From JAVBPA01 sp031549925 (GTDB lineage Bacteria > Bacillota > Clostridia > Oscillospirales > CAG-272): DNA of 12,210 nucleotides. The stretch covers positions 1 through 12,210 of the forward strand of contig JAVBPA010000078.1 in NCBI GenBank assembly GCA_031549925.1, in the 5' to 3' direction. Shown one piece after another: positions 1 to 6,458 of this stretch (its first letter is position 1; every line of letters begins with the position of its first letter). Below the pieces are notes generated by a model, which saw only the letters and a program-made list of their open reading frames with translations, was not told the origin of the DNA and ran no database searches. A program made the position numbers and the translations under genes.

Positions 1-8
1 CGAATTAG

Positions 9-52
9 AATTCTCCGGCGAAAGATACAACTTTGCATCCAGCCGAAGAATT
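9..52. repeat. Long imperfect inverted repeat, possible terminator of an upstream gene
   Basis: Bases 9-19 (AATTCTCCGGC) pair with 42-52 (GCCGAAGAATT) in 10 of 11 positions, with a single C/A mismatch. An inner stem AAAG (21-24) / CTTT (31-34) closes much of the loop. On the + strand the stem is followed by aattttat, a poor but possible U-tract, so it could be the intrinsic terminator of a gene lying left of the window. It could equally be part of a structured RNA cut by the window edge. The rest of the stretch to 361 is AT-rich and holds no gene I can support. Confidence 0.4.
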
Positions 53-249
53 AATTTTATATAACTTGTGAATCAAAAATTATATAAATTTTCATATCCG
101 TTACCGGTTTTATCAAATACTTTTCGTTATATGAATTTGCTTTTGTACAAAACGGATCATAAATTTCCGTATAAATTTTTTATCTTTTACAAAGATAATA
201 TGTTTTTATACATATTTTTATATAAAATTACAACTTTTTATATTATATA

Positions 250-279
250 TTGTATTTGTAAAATTATTTATGATATACT
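250..279 (+). promoter_or_regulatory. Candidate sigma-A promoter (extended -10) for the GGDEF gene
   Basis: TTGTAT (250-255) is followed after 18 bases by TATACT (274-279). The TG one base upstream of the -10 (271-272) makes an extended -10 element. Transcription would start near 286, giving a leader of about 75 bases before the ATG at 362. The -35 is weak and the region is AT-rich, so chance matches are likely. Confidence 0.4.
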
Positions 280-347
280 TGTACTTGAACTTGATCTTGA
301 AAAATTTCAGCAAAGGTTAAAACAACATATTTCATACTTAAAATATC

Positions 348-352
348 GGAGG
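348..352 (+). promoter_or_regulatory. Shine-Dalgarno site fixing the GGDEF gene start
   Basis: GGAGG lies 9 bases before the ATG at 362. The same frame stays open back to a GTG at 68, but those 98 extra codons are AT-rich, encode a low-complexity Tyr/Phe/Lys/Ile-rich stretch and have no ribosome site, so the start is taken at 362. Confidence 0.75.
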
Positions 353-361
353 ATTGAACAA

Positions 362-1246
362 ATGTCTGATATCATCGACGATTTCATTATATCCGAGCTT
401 GATAAATGCGTCGGAGGACTTTACATAATTGACGAGGAAAGCTGCGTAATTTTATGGATAAACGAATATATAAAAAAAAGATACGGGGATGTTTGCGGAA
501 AACATTGTTACGAAGTTTTTAACTCAAATGTAAGAAGATGCGGATTCTGTCCGGAAAATATTAATTTGGGAACAACATATTCGTGGGATTATTATGATAG
601 CGCAAAGGACAAATGGATTAAAATCAAAAGCCGAATAGTCACGCACCGCGAGTCTCAAAAAAAATACAGATTACATTCGGTAAATTCGGTCAACGATATT
701 ATGCAGCTAAACCGGGAAGCTATTACTCAAATGGCATTTTTACAAAACCTGCTGCGCGAAAACGAAAAAATGAAAGCGTTGCTTGAATGGGATGCCGGCC
801 ACGATAAAATGACAGGTCTTTATAACAGAGGACAATATTTAAAAGACGCAGAAAATTTCTTTTGCGGATGCGATAATGTCGGAATTATTTACTATGATAT
901 AAACGGATTGAAAAAAGTAAACGATACACTGGGACATAAAGCGGGAGATATTTTAATTCTAAAGCTTTCATCTTCGCTCGAAGCCGTTTCAGGTGAAAAT
1001 ATCCGATGTTACCGTTTGGGAGGAGACGAATTTGTGGCAGTTACCATCGGGATAGATTTTGACCGGATAAAAGAAATTACCGATTCCATACAAAATAACA
1101 TTTGCATACAAAACGAAAAAGAACCTGTTCCCCTGTGTTCGGTATCGTTCGGAATTGCTTTCTGCGAATCAAAATGCACACCCGACGATCTCCTGAGAGC
1201 GGCTGACAACGAAATGTACCGGGCTAAAAGAGCGCTTTACAAATAA
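362..1246 (+). CDS. Diguanylate cyclase with N-terminal Cys-rich PAS-like sensor domain
   Basis: A 294-residue, probably cytoplasmic protein that should make cyclic di-GMP from two GTP. Residues 10-115 look like a PAS-type sensor (GGLYIIDEE at 18-26) with a CxxxC (Cys45, Cys49) and a CxxC (Cys60, Cys63) in the stretch 45-63; similar Cys-containing PAS domains occur in clostridial signalling proteins and could sense redox state or bind metal (inference). A helical linker (120-145) leads to the GGDEF domain, which has DKMTGLYNR (148-156), the metal-binding Asp179 in YYDINGLKKVND and an intact GGDEF at 220-224. The four positions that carry the inhibitory RxxD motif in other cyclases read GENI here, so product inhibition at that site is not expected. 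No membrane segment or EAL domain is present. The gene converges on its right neighbour with only 9 bases between stop codons. Start chosen at 362 from the GGAGG site. Confidence 0.9.
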   Translation: MSDIIDDFIISELDKCVGGLYIIDEESCVILWINEYIKKRYGDVCGKHCYEVFNSNVRRCGFCPENINLGTTYSWDYYDSAKDKWIKIKSRIVTHRESQKKYRLHSVNSVNDIMQLNREAITQMAFLQNLLRENEKMKALLEWDAGHDKMTGLYNRGQYLKDAENFFCGCDNVGIIYYDINGLKKVNDTLGHKAGDILILKLSSSLEAVSGENIRCYRLGGDEFVAVTIGIDFDRIKEITDSIQNNICIQNEKEPVPLCSVSFGIAFCESKCTPDDLLRAADNEMYRAKRALYK

Positions 1247-1255
1247 AAAAATAAA

Positions 1256-2236
1256 TCATTTAACCGTAAGGCAACCGGGTGCGACCGATGTTTCTCCGGC
1301 GCAGTTTACGGATTTTCCGCTCGAATATGTTATAACGGAAGCCTCTCCCTCAATAATCACTCCGGTAATTGCCTGAATAGCGTCATCGAATGATTTAACC
1401 GTTATATTGCCTCCTCCGATGTATATATATCCTTTTTTCGGATCTTCCTCATCGTCGCTTTTGATTCCGTCGTCAGAACCCGTTATATTTACAGTTCCCG
1501 CTTTTATGGAAATACTTCCGTTTCCTTTAAGCGCGTTGTTTGCAGCCGAAACATTTATATTTCCGCCGACAATTTTTAGATCGTTCTTGCAGCCTATTCC
1601 GTTGTTTGATTTTCCCGTAACATTAAGCGTTCCGCTTCCGTTTATAGTTAAATCATCCGATGAATAAATACAAGCATTCGGTTTTGTGCTGTTAGCTTCA
1701 TAAACATAAGAAACAGCATCCGTAAATGTATTTTCAGTATTCGGCGAAAGTGTTATAACCACTTTATCCGCGCTTTTTATATAAACCGGAGCGGAAACCG
1801 AATTGCTTACCGAAACTCCATCGAAAACAAGCTGAACTTTTTCGGTTTTTTGTACTTCAACAATAATCTGACCGTCTGATAAGTTTCCGCGCAATATATA
1901 TGTACCCTCTTTTGTTATCGTAATCTTTTTGTCAGAAAAAACAACTCCGGTCCCGCCGGAAGCTTCGCTTTCTTTTATATCAGCAGAATCTCCGTCAAAA
2001 GTTATTACAGCGGAAGCGGAACTTTCAGAATATCCGTCGTTCAAGTCATATTTTGTAAAACGTTCTTCTGTTGTTTTTTCTTCGATTTCGCTTGAGGAAG
2101 AATCCGTTTCCGATGTTTCCGGACTGCTTGTATTATAAGATGTGTCCTCCGGTTCTCCGTTTGAAGAACATGACGCAGCCGAAACTATTATACATAACAA
2201 TGTTAAAATTAATAAAAATGCTTTTCTGATTTTCAT
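1256..2236 (-). CDS. Secreted lipoprotein, Cthe_2159-like carbohydrate-binding beta-helix
   Basis: A 326-residue predicted surface lipoprotein. The N-terminus has two basic residues, a hydrophobic stretch (about 6-20) and Cys23 after AAS, a weak but acceptable lipobox. A Ser/Thr/Glu-rich linker (about 24-60) would span the cell wall. From about 75 on there are repeating short beta-strand units rich in Gly, Asn and Ser, with motifs such as DDLTINGSGTLNVTG, NGIGCKNDLKI and GSDDGIKSDDEED, typical of the parallel beta-helix family known from Clostridium thermocellum Cthe_2159, which binds acidic plant polysaccharides with calcium. The substrate here cannot be read from sequence. Many relatives as I recall them are longer, so this copy may be a short version; the last 30 residues do not show the usual repeat. 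A hairpin at 2245-2283 touches its ribosome site GGGAG (6 bases before the ATG). Confidence 0.8.
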   Translation of the reverse strand: MKIRKAFLLILTLLCIIVSAASCSSNGEPEDTSYNTSSPETSETDSSSSEIEEKTTEERFTKYDLNDGYSESSASAVITFDGDSADIKESEASGGTGVVFSDKKITITKEGTYILRGNLSDGQIIVEVQKTEKVQLVFDGVSVSNSVSAPVYIKSADKVVITLSPNTENTFTDAVSYVYEANSTKPNACIYSSDDLTINGSGTLNVTGKSNNGIGCKNDLKIVGGNINVSAANNALKGNGSISIKAGTVNITGSDDGIKSDDEEDPKKGYIYIGGGNITVKSFDDAIQAITGVIIEGEASVITYSSGKSVNCAGETSVAPGCLTVK

Positions 2237-2244
2237 AAAAATCT

Positions 2245-2283
2245 CCCGTATATCATGTAGTATTTAAAACATGATAATACGGG
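2245..2283 (-). promoter_or_regulatory. Hairpin covering the ribosome binding site of the lipoprotein gene
   Basis: Bases 2245-2258 (CCCGTATATCATGT) pair with 2269-2283 (ACATGAT, one bulged A, ATACGGG), leaving a 10-base loop. On the minus-strand transcript the 3' arm ends in ATACGGG, and the GGG is also the start of the Shine-Dalgarno GGGAG of the gene starting at 2236. The stem would therefore partly block ribosome access. Alternatively it is a leftover terminator of the decayed gene just upstream, although only TTTTT follows after GAGA. The inverted repeat is seen directly; its role is inferred. Confidence 0.55.
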
Positions 2284-2317
2284 TTTGTGTTTTTTATGTG
2301 ACAAAACAATTAAATCT

Positions 2318-2533
2318 TTATTCTTTATGGAGTATATCATTAGCGGGCATAAAAGTAAATGTAAACGGAGCGAGAGAGACAATAAGCCTAAATTCGTCAT
2401 TTTCCATTTCAACTGCTCCGTTTCCGTTTATATCATCCCAAGATTCCTTGAAAAGCGACTGTATATATGTAAGAGTCCAGTCCCCGCTTTTTGCTGTTTT
2501 ATATAAATTTCCGATATCTTTTTTATTTTCCGA
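2318..2533 (-). pseudogene. Relic of an extracellular solute-binding protein gene (internal fragment)
   Basis: On the minus strand an open stretch of 71 codons runs from just after a TGA (2536-2534) to a TAA (2320-2318), with no start codon or ribosome site at its upstream end. The product contains NLYKTAKSGDWTL, then SLFKESWDDINGNG, then ENDEFRLIV. This order matches a conserved internal segment of family 1 extracellular sugar-binding proteins of Clostridia (LY..V..GKWT, then DLNGDGK, then D.YGLV). A full protein of that family has some 400-550 residues, so only a small internal piece remains, lying directly behind the CCA gene stop. It is best read as a decayed remnant of a lost sugar ABC transporter gene. 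I cannot exclude chance similarity. The + strand open frames here (2271-2543) show no recognisable protein and are its shadows. Confidence 0.5.
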
Positions 2534-2547
2534 TCATTTATAAAGTT

Positions 2548-3792
2548 TTATATAATTGTTTTTGCAAAATTCAATAAACTATTGCGTTCGTTCGCAATTT
2601 TTTCTTCCATAACGAAAACAAGCAATTTCCTGAGACACTTCCCGATTTCAGCTCCGATAAACCCCATTTCTTCAAGATCGTTTCCTCCCAAGGCGAGTCC
2701 GGCGAGCGATACGCAGTCCCCGTTTTTTTTGATTTCATCCGTTATAACAGCACATTCCAAAAACATTTCTGCGGTTTTTATATCTCCTGTTTTAAAAGAC
2801 ACTGCTTTTTTATAACCGATCAGGCAAAAAGTGTTTTCAAAACCGATTTCGGAAACCAGCTTCCGAAGCTCTATCTTCCTCGGATTTATAACTTTTCGGC
2901 AGAAAGAAATTATTTTTTTAAGTTTATCCGATATCCGGTTATTTATTTTAAATCTGCGTATTATTATTCCGCATATATCCGGACGGAAAGGCTCTAAAAA
3001 ATGGCACATAACACAAAGTCTGATTGTTATTTTGTCTTCTGTATATCCGGTATCCGATATGAATCCGATTGACTCCGCCATTATATTATATTCATCATCT
3101 CCGATTTCTTTAAGTTCCGGAAAAACAACTTCTAAAACGAGCCTGTATTTTTTTATTATATATTCAGCTCTCTCTCCGCAAAGCAGTTTAGAAAATTCCG
3201 GAAATATTCTTTCTGCGGGAAGTTTCAAAAGAAGCTCCCGTTGTTTTATTATCTGAATCGATGTTTCTTTTTCGATATCAAAACCCAGAACAGAAGCAAA
3301 TCTGACAGCCCGCAGAATACGAAGTCCGTCCTCCGAAAATCTAAGCTCCGCATCATTGACGCACCGTATTATTTTGTTTCTTATATCTTCCGCACCGTAA
3401 AACGGATCAATAAAACCTTCTTTATCGCTATATGCTATCGCATTTACGGTAAAATCCCGCCTTGATAAATCTATTCTGATATCGTCTGCAAATATCACTT
3501 CATCCGGACGGCGGTTGTCGGCGTAACTGCTTTCGATACGGTATGTTGTAATTTCAACTTTATTTCCGTCCATATTAACAGCAACAGTTCCGAACTTCGC
3601 GGCTCTGCCTGAACAGCCGTATATGCGGAATATATCAATAATTTTTTCCGGCGGAGCGTTTGTCGCGATATCATAATCACTAGGTATTCTGCCCATGACG
3701 GCATCACGCACACAACCCCCGACTACATGAGCGTAATATCCGGAATTTTCGATTAAAAGGATTGTTTTTTTTATATAAAACGGTAAATTCAT
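2548..3792 (-). CDS. cca: CCA tRNA nucleotidyltransferase (class II)
   Basis: A 414-residue cytoplasmic enzyme that adds or repairs the CCA 3' end of tRNAs using CTP and ATP without a template. The class II polymerase motifs are all present in order: VVGGCVRD (23-30), the catalytic DxD in SDYDIAT (Asp39, Asp41), RRDFTVNA (111-118), SEDGLRILRAVRF (153-165) for nucleotide selection, and AERIFPEFSKLL (193-204). The helical C-terminal half, which holds the tRNA, is less conserved. The length fits the family. The minus-strand start at 3792 has AGGA only 2 bases before the ATG, an unusually tight ribosome site, but the protein begins where relatives begin. It lies 82 bases downstream of bioY on the same strand, an AT-rich gap with no clear terminator, so read-through from the bioY operon is possible. 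A purely CC-adding or A-adding specialisation cannot be judged here. Confidence 0.93.
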   Translation of the reverse strand: MNLPFYIKKTILLIENSGYYAHVVGGCVRDAVMGRIPSDYDIATNAPPEKIIDIFRIYGCSGRAAKFGTVAVNMDGNKVEITTYRIESSYADNRRPDEVIFADDIRIDLSRRDFTVNAIAYSDKEGFIDPFYGAEDIRNKIIRCVNDAELRFSEDGLRILRAVRFASVLGFDIEKETSIQIIKQRELLLKLPAERIFPEFSKLLCGERAEYIIKKYRLVLEVVFPELKEIGDDEYNIMAESIGFISDTGYTEDKITIRLCVMCHFLEPFRPDICGIIIRRFKINNRISDKLKKIISFCRKVINPRKIELRKLVSEIGFENTFCLIGYKKAVSFKTGDIKTAEMFLECAVITDEIKKNGDCVSLAGLALGGNDLEEMGFIGAEIGKCLRKLLVFVMEEKIANERNSLLNFAKTII

Positions 3793-3874
3793 TATCCTAA
3801 AAGTAATTTATGTCTCTGTTTTAAAATATTTTTATATTAAGCACTTAAGTCAGTTTAAAGCAATAATAATATTT

Positions 3875-4435
3875 TTATATTTTAATTATATCGGTTATTC
3901 TTTTTGAGATATATCCTGCCGCCAGCATTTTTAACATATCGGGCACTATATACGGAATCACGCATAATTTAAGTATATGTATAATATCTGCTTTCCCGCT
4001 GTTTTTTAAATAAACTAAAGCAAACCAAGCACTACCGGATATATATAAAACGAAAAGACCTGCCGTCATTGCCAAAAAAGCGGCGGGATAAGATGAACCA
4101 AATAGTTTTGTTATGATTGTATAAACAACCGCAATCAGAATGAAACCTGTAATATATCCGCCTGTTAAGTCAAAAAGGCAGTAAACACCGCTTCTAAAGC
4201 CTGAAAAAACGGGTAACCCCGCAGAACCTAATAAAATGTATAATGTCACTGAAATAAGCGCGCGTTTTCCCCCGAGCATAAGACACGCGCAGAACACCGA
4301 AAAAGTTTGCAGGGTAAAGGGAACTGAAGCGGGTATGTATATCCATGAACTGACGGAAATCAAGGCTGTAAATAAAGCTATATACGCTATATCCGCAAGT
4401 TTTTTTGATTGGGATAATTTATATGTATCTTTCAT
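3875..4435 (-). CDS. bioY: BioY, substrate-binding membrane subunit of an ECF biotin transporter
   Basis: A 186-residue membrane protein, the usual size for BioY, which binds biotin in the membrane and works with an ECF energy-coupling module. Characteristic stretches are ALFTALISVSSWIYIP (20-35), SVPFTLQTFSVF (37-48) with the biotin-site region, LLGSAGLPVFSGFRSG (68-83), LTGGYITGF (90-98) and IPYIVPDMLK (160-169). Five or six hydrophobic segments are visible. No ecfA or ecfT gene is in the window, so it probably shares a general ECF module encoded elsewhere. Its ATG (4435-4433) overlaps the TGA (4434-4432) of the upstream gene and it lacks a good ribosome site, which points to translational coupling. 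I see no BirA-type operator upstream of the operon. Confidence 0.9.
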   Translation of the reverse strand: MKDTYKLSQSKKLADIAYIALFTALISVSSWIYIPASVPFTLQTFSVFCACLMLGGKRALISVTLYILLGSAGLPVFSGFRSGVYCLFDLTGGYITGFILIAVVYTIITKLFGSSYPAAFLAMTAGLFVLYISGSAWFALVYLKNSGKADIIHILKLCVIPYIVPDMLKMLAAGYISKRITDIIKI

Positions 4436-5298
4436 TTATTAAAACCCGAGCTTAAACGCCCTCCGGATTTCCCGAAAATCTCCTCAAAATTCAATGCAAT
4501 CACAAAACAGACCGCTATCATCAATATCCATATAAAAATTGCGTAAACAGCCTCTAGACCAAATTCGATAAGCAGCGGTATTATAAAGTTGAAAACAATC
4601 CGCACCGCCAAAAAAATTAAAAATCCGGATACCGCTTTATTTTTATATATAAAATATGCGAGCACTGCGGTGAGTGTAATATTTATAAACAACGCACAAA
4701 GGGCTTCCACTCCATCGGCATAATATAAAATCGGAAGCCTGCTTATCAGCGGCAGCGAATATATTTTTAAATTATCGGGAAGAATTCCGAAATTAATTAA
4801 AACAGACATAAACAAATTCAAAAAACACGGAACTCCGAAAAGCAAAACCGATTCCGCCGCTCCGTATCCGAAGCCTATTCCGATTGCTTTATTGTAAAAA
4901 GAATTTTTTTTAGATATAATTTTAAGCGTGATATATTTTCCGAAAAATTCAAACAAAACGGCTGAAAATGCTGTTATCGCAAAAGATATTATTTTATATT
5001 TTTCGGCAAAACTTTCGTATTCCGCTGTCGCCGATATAAACTGAATAAGCGGAATTTGGGTAAAATACCGCGCGGACAAAAATACCGCGCAGCCTATTAT
5101 AATATATAACGCTTTCATGCGTATTTTTTTATTTTTTTTATCAAATGTGTTTACAGTATCAACTGTATCTATATTGAATTTATTTATAATAGATCCCGCC
5201 GCAACCGGAAACACGGAAGAAAGGATGAATGTAAAAACAATTCCTAAAATCGAAATAACCGGAACACTAAGCAATCCCGCATTTTCGGCTATAAGCAT
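4432..5298 (-). CDS. YhfC-like polytopic membrane protein, probably non-catalytic protease relative
   Basis: A 288-residue membrane protein with about eight hydrophobic segments and short charged loops. It resembles the YhfC family (formerly DUF2324), a group related to CAAX-type and PrsW intramembrane metalloproteases. The matching landmarks are VLFEFFGKYITLK (about 115-127), AIGIGFGYGAAES (about 138-150) and YYADGVEALCALFINI (about 192-207). In the family as I recall it, the second motif is usually GxGHGGxE and the third carries a His; here those positions read Tyr145 and Asn206, so metal binding looks impaired. Gene start: a GTG in frame lies at 5307, but it sits inside the Shine-Dalgarno CGGAG (5311-5307), so the ATG at 5298, 8 bases behind GGAG, is preferred. 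The gene overlaps bioY by 4 bases and shares its promoter, suggesting a link with biotin uptake; the actual role is unknown. Confidence 0.65.
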   Translation of the reverse strand: MLIAENAGLLSVPVISILGIVFTFILSSVFPVAAGSIINKFNIDTVDTVNTFDKKNKKIRMKALYIIIGCAVFLSARYFTQIPLIQFISATAEYESFAEKYKIISFAITAFSAVLFEFFGKYITLKIISKKNSFYNKAIGIGFGYGAAESVLLFGVPCFLNLFMSVLINFGILPDNLKIYSLPLISRLPILYYADGVEALCALFINITLTAVLAYFIYKNKAVSGFLIFLAVRIVFNFIIPLLIEFGLEAVYAIFIWILMIAVCFVIALNFEEIFGKSGGRLSSGFNK

Positions 5299-5334
5299 TT
5301 TTTTCACTCCGATTTATAATTTTATATACTATAA

Positions 5335-5363
5335 ATTTTAACATATATATCCGTTCATGTCAA
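5335..5363 (-). promoter_or_regulatory. Sigma-A promoter of the yhfC-like/bioY operon
   Basis: On the minus strand TTGACA (5363-5358) and TAAAAT (5340-5335) are separated by exactly 17 bases, five of six matches in the -10 and six of six in the -35. Transcription would begin near 5328, leaving a leader of about 30 bases that contains the CGGAG site. A 9-base near-palindrome ATGATTCAT (5363-5371) touches the -35. No BirA box was recognised. Confidence 0.75.
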
Positions 5364-5459
5364 TGATTCATCTTTTTTCTTTTAGTCATCATTAAAATAA
5401 TACCTTTCATCCGAATAAATCAAAAGATTTTTATGTGATGTTTATTAAATTTTATTTTT

Positions 5460-5479
5460 GTAAAATATTTATGTTTTAC
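5460..5479. promoter_or_regulatory. Imperfect dyad upstream of the cluster promoter, possible operator
   Basis: GTAAAA (5460-5465) and TTTTAC (5474-5479) form an inverted repeat with an 8-base AT centre, 23 bases before the -35 of the rightward promoter. The position suits an activator or a repressor, or part of an AT-rich UP element. AT-rich dyads of this size also occur by chance, and no regulator gene lies in the window. Confidence 0.3.
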
Positions 5480-5502
5480 CTTGTTTTATATTTTGAGTTT
5501 TA

Positions 5503-5531
5503 TTGACAAACATACGCATATATTATATAAT
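5503..5531 (+). promoter_or_regulatory. Perfect-consensus sigma-A promoter of the deoxy-sugar cluster
   Basis: TTGACA (5503-5508), a 17-base spacer and TATAAT (5526-5531) match the consensus in all 12 positions. Transcription would start near 5538, giving a leader of about 100 bases to the ATG at 5641. The leader is AT-rich and shows no riboswitch that I recognise. Such a strong core promoter suggests either high constant expression or control by a repressor. Confidence 0.85.
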
Positions 5532-5640
5532 TAAACAACTAATTTAAATGAACTGTCGTTTTGTGAAGCAAAGCTATATGCAAAAATATAAAAACCCGAT
5601 ATAAAAATACAAATTTTAAAATACGGAGTTATTTCGGCAT

Positions 5641-6426
5641 ATGAATATTGATTACAGCGGAAGGTGCGTTGTTATAACGGGCGCCGCCGGAGGTATCGGA
5701 AATTCTATGTGCAAACTTTTTGCAAAGAACGGCGCGGATGTCGCGGTATGCGATATCCGTTACGGGGAGTGCGTTAAAATAGCTGAAGAGCTTGTTTGCG
5801 CGGGGTATTCTGCCGCGCCTTTTTTATTAGATGTGTGTTTAAGGGAAACTTTATCGGAAACCGCTTCGCAAATATCTAAAAAATTCGGGAAAATCAATTT
5901 GCTGATAAATAACGCAGGCGTTAACGTAGGACCCGACGACCGCCGCCCGATAGATGAATTTTCCGATGATAAATGGGACTGGATTATTTCGGTCGATCTT
6001 GACGGGGTTTTTAATGTTTCAAAAGCTTTTATTCCTTATATAAAAAATTCGGCGGGTGCTAATATAATAAATATAAGTTCGGTTGTCGGCTTTGTTCCTT
6101 TCCGTAATCAATGTGCTTTTACAGCAGCTAAAGCGGGAGTCGCAAACTTATCCCGCGCCATGGCAATTGAGCTTGCCGGTGATAAAATACGCGTGAACTG
6201 TATCGCCCCGGGTTCGATATTGATGGAGGGAACAAAAGCTCTGTTCTACAATGATCCCGCAAAAGCCGAGGCTATGATGATAAATATACCTCAGCACCGC
6301 CCCGGTTCGCCGGATGATATCGCTTATGCCGCTCTTTATCTCGGATCAGATTTCGCGGGTTACGTAACAGGCAGCACTTTGACGGTTGACGGAGGGTGGA
6401 CCTGCGGATTCGCCCGCGATTTTTAA
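5641..6426 (+). CDS. Short-chain dehydrogenase/reductase with Phe in place of catalytic Tyr
   Basis: A 261-residue SDR, normal length for the classical type, first gene of the rightward cluster. The cofactor site is intact: TGAAGGIG (13-20), Asp38 at the end of the second strand (favouring NAD over NADP), LINNAGV (88-94). The family's catalytic tetrad is Asn, Ser, Tyr, Lys. Ser146/Ser147 and Lys164 are present, but the Tyr position in the YxxxK motif is Phe160 (codon TTT at 6118-6120) in the local context QCAFTAAKAG. The C-terminus keeps RVNCIAPG and the VDGGW ending. The likely role is oxidising a hydroxyl of a sugar, sugar acid or sugar lactone; the substrate is unknown. With Phe it may be inactive, use another residue, or work by a different mechanism. 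The ribosome site GGAG ends 12 bases before the ATG, rather far. GNAT follows 32 bases downstream. Confidence 0.85.
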   Translation: MNIDYSGRCVVITGAAGGIGNSMCKLFAKNGADVAVCDIRYGECVKIAEELVCAGYSAAPFLLDVCLRETLSETASQISKKFGKINLLINNAGVNVGPDDRRPIDEFSDDKWDWIISVDLDGVFNVSKAFIPYIKNSAGANIINISSVVGFVPFRNQCAFTAAKAGVANLSRAMAIELAGDKIRVNCIAPGSILMEGTKALFYNDPAKAEAMMINIPQHRPGSPDDIAYAALYLGSDFAGYVTGSTLTVDGGWTCGFARDF

Positions 6427-6458
6427 TTTGACAAAAACCTTTATTCCGGAGGTTACAC

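Noticed and set aside
2..64. Possible 3' end of a coding sequence on the + strand (frame from base 2 to the TAA at 62-64).
   Set aside because: Only about 20 codons are visible, other frames and the minus strand are equally readable, and an inverted repeat covers most of it. Too little to support a gene.
181..197. Perfect 7-base hairpin TATCTTT/AAAGATA.
   Set aside because: All but one base pair are A-T, no U-tract in a useful orientation; likely chance in AT-rich DNA.
68..361. In-frame upstream extension of the GGDEF gene to a GTG at 68.
   Set aside because: No ribosome site, low-complexity AT-rich translation, and a strong GGAGG just before the ATG at 362.
2400..2430. DINGNG read as a dockerin or EF-hand calcium repeat next to a carbohydrate-binding lipoprotein.
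   Set aside because: Only one repeat, and the preceding GDWTL segment at the correct distance fits solute-binding proteins better.
2271..2543. Two + strand open frames of 90 and 73 codons.
   Set aside because: No ribosome site, no recognisable protein, and the opposite strand gives a clear solute-binding protein-like segment.
3793..3874. Promoter or terminator between bioY and the CCA gene.
   Set aside because: Only AT-rich weak matches and a bulged short stem without U-tract; nothing convincing.
5299..5340. BirA-type biotin operator upstream of the bioY operon.
   Set aside because: Only a single TTAAC-like half is present, without the second half at the proper spacing.
5538..5640. Leader of the cluster containing GCAAAGCTATATGC, reminiscent of a cyclic di-GMP riboswitch core.
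   Set aside because: The other conserved parts of that aptamer are missing and no closing stem or terminator is seen.
6428..6433. TTGACA between the SDR and GNAT genes.
   Set aside because: No -10 element at 16-18 bases downstream; the spacing places it on the ribosome site.
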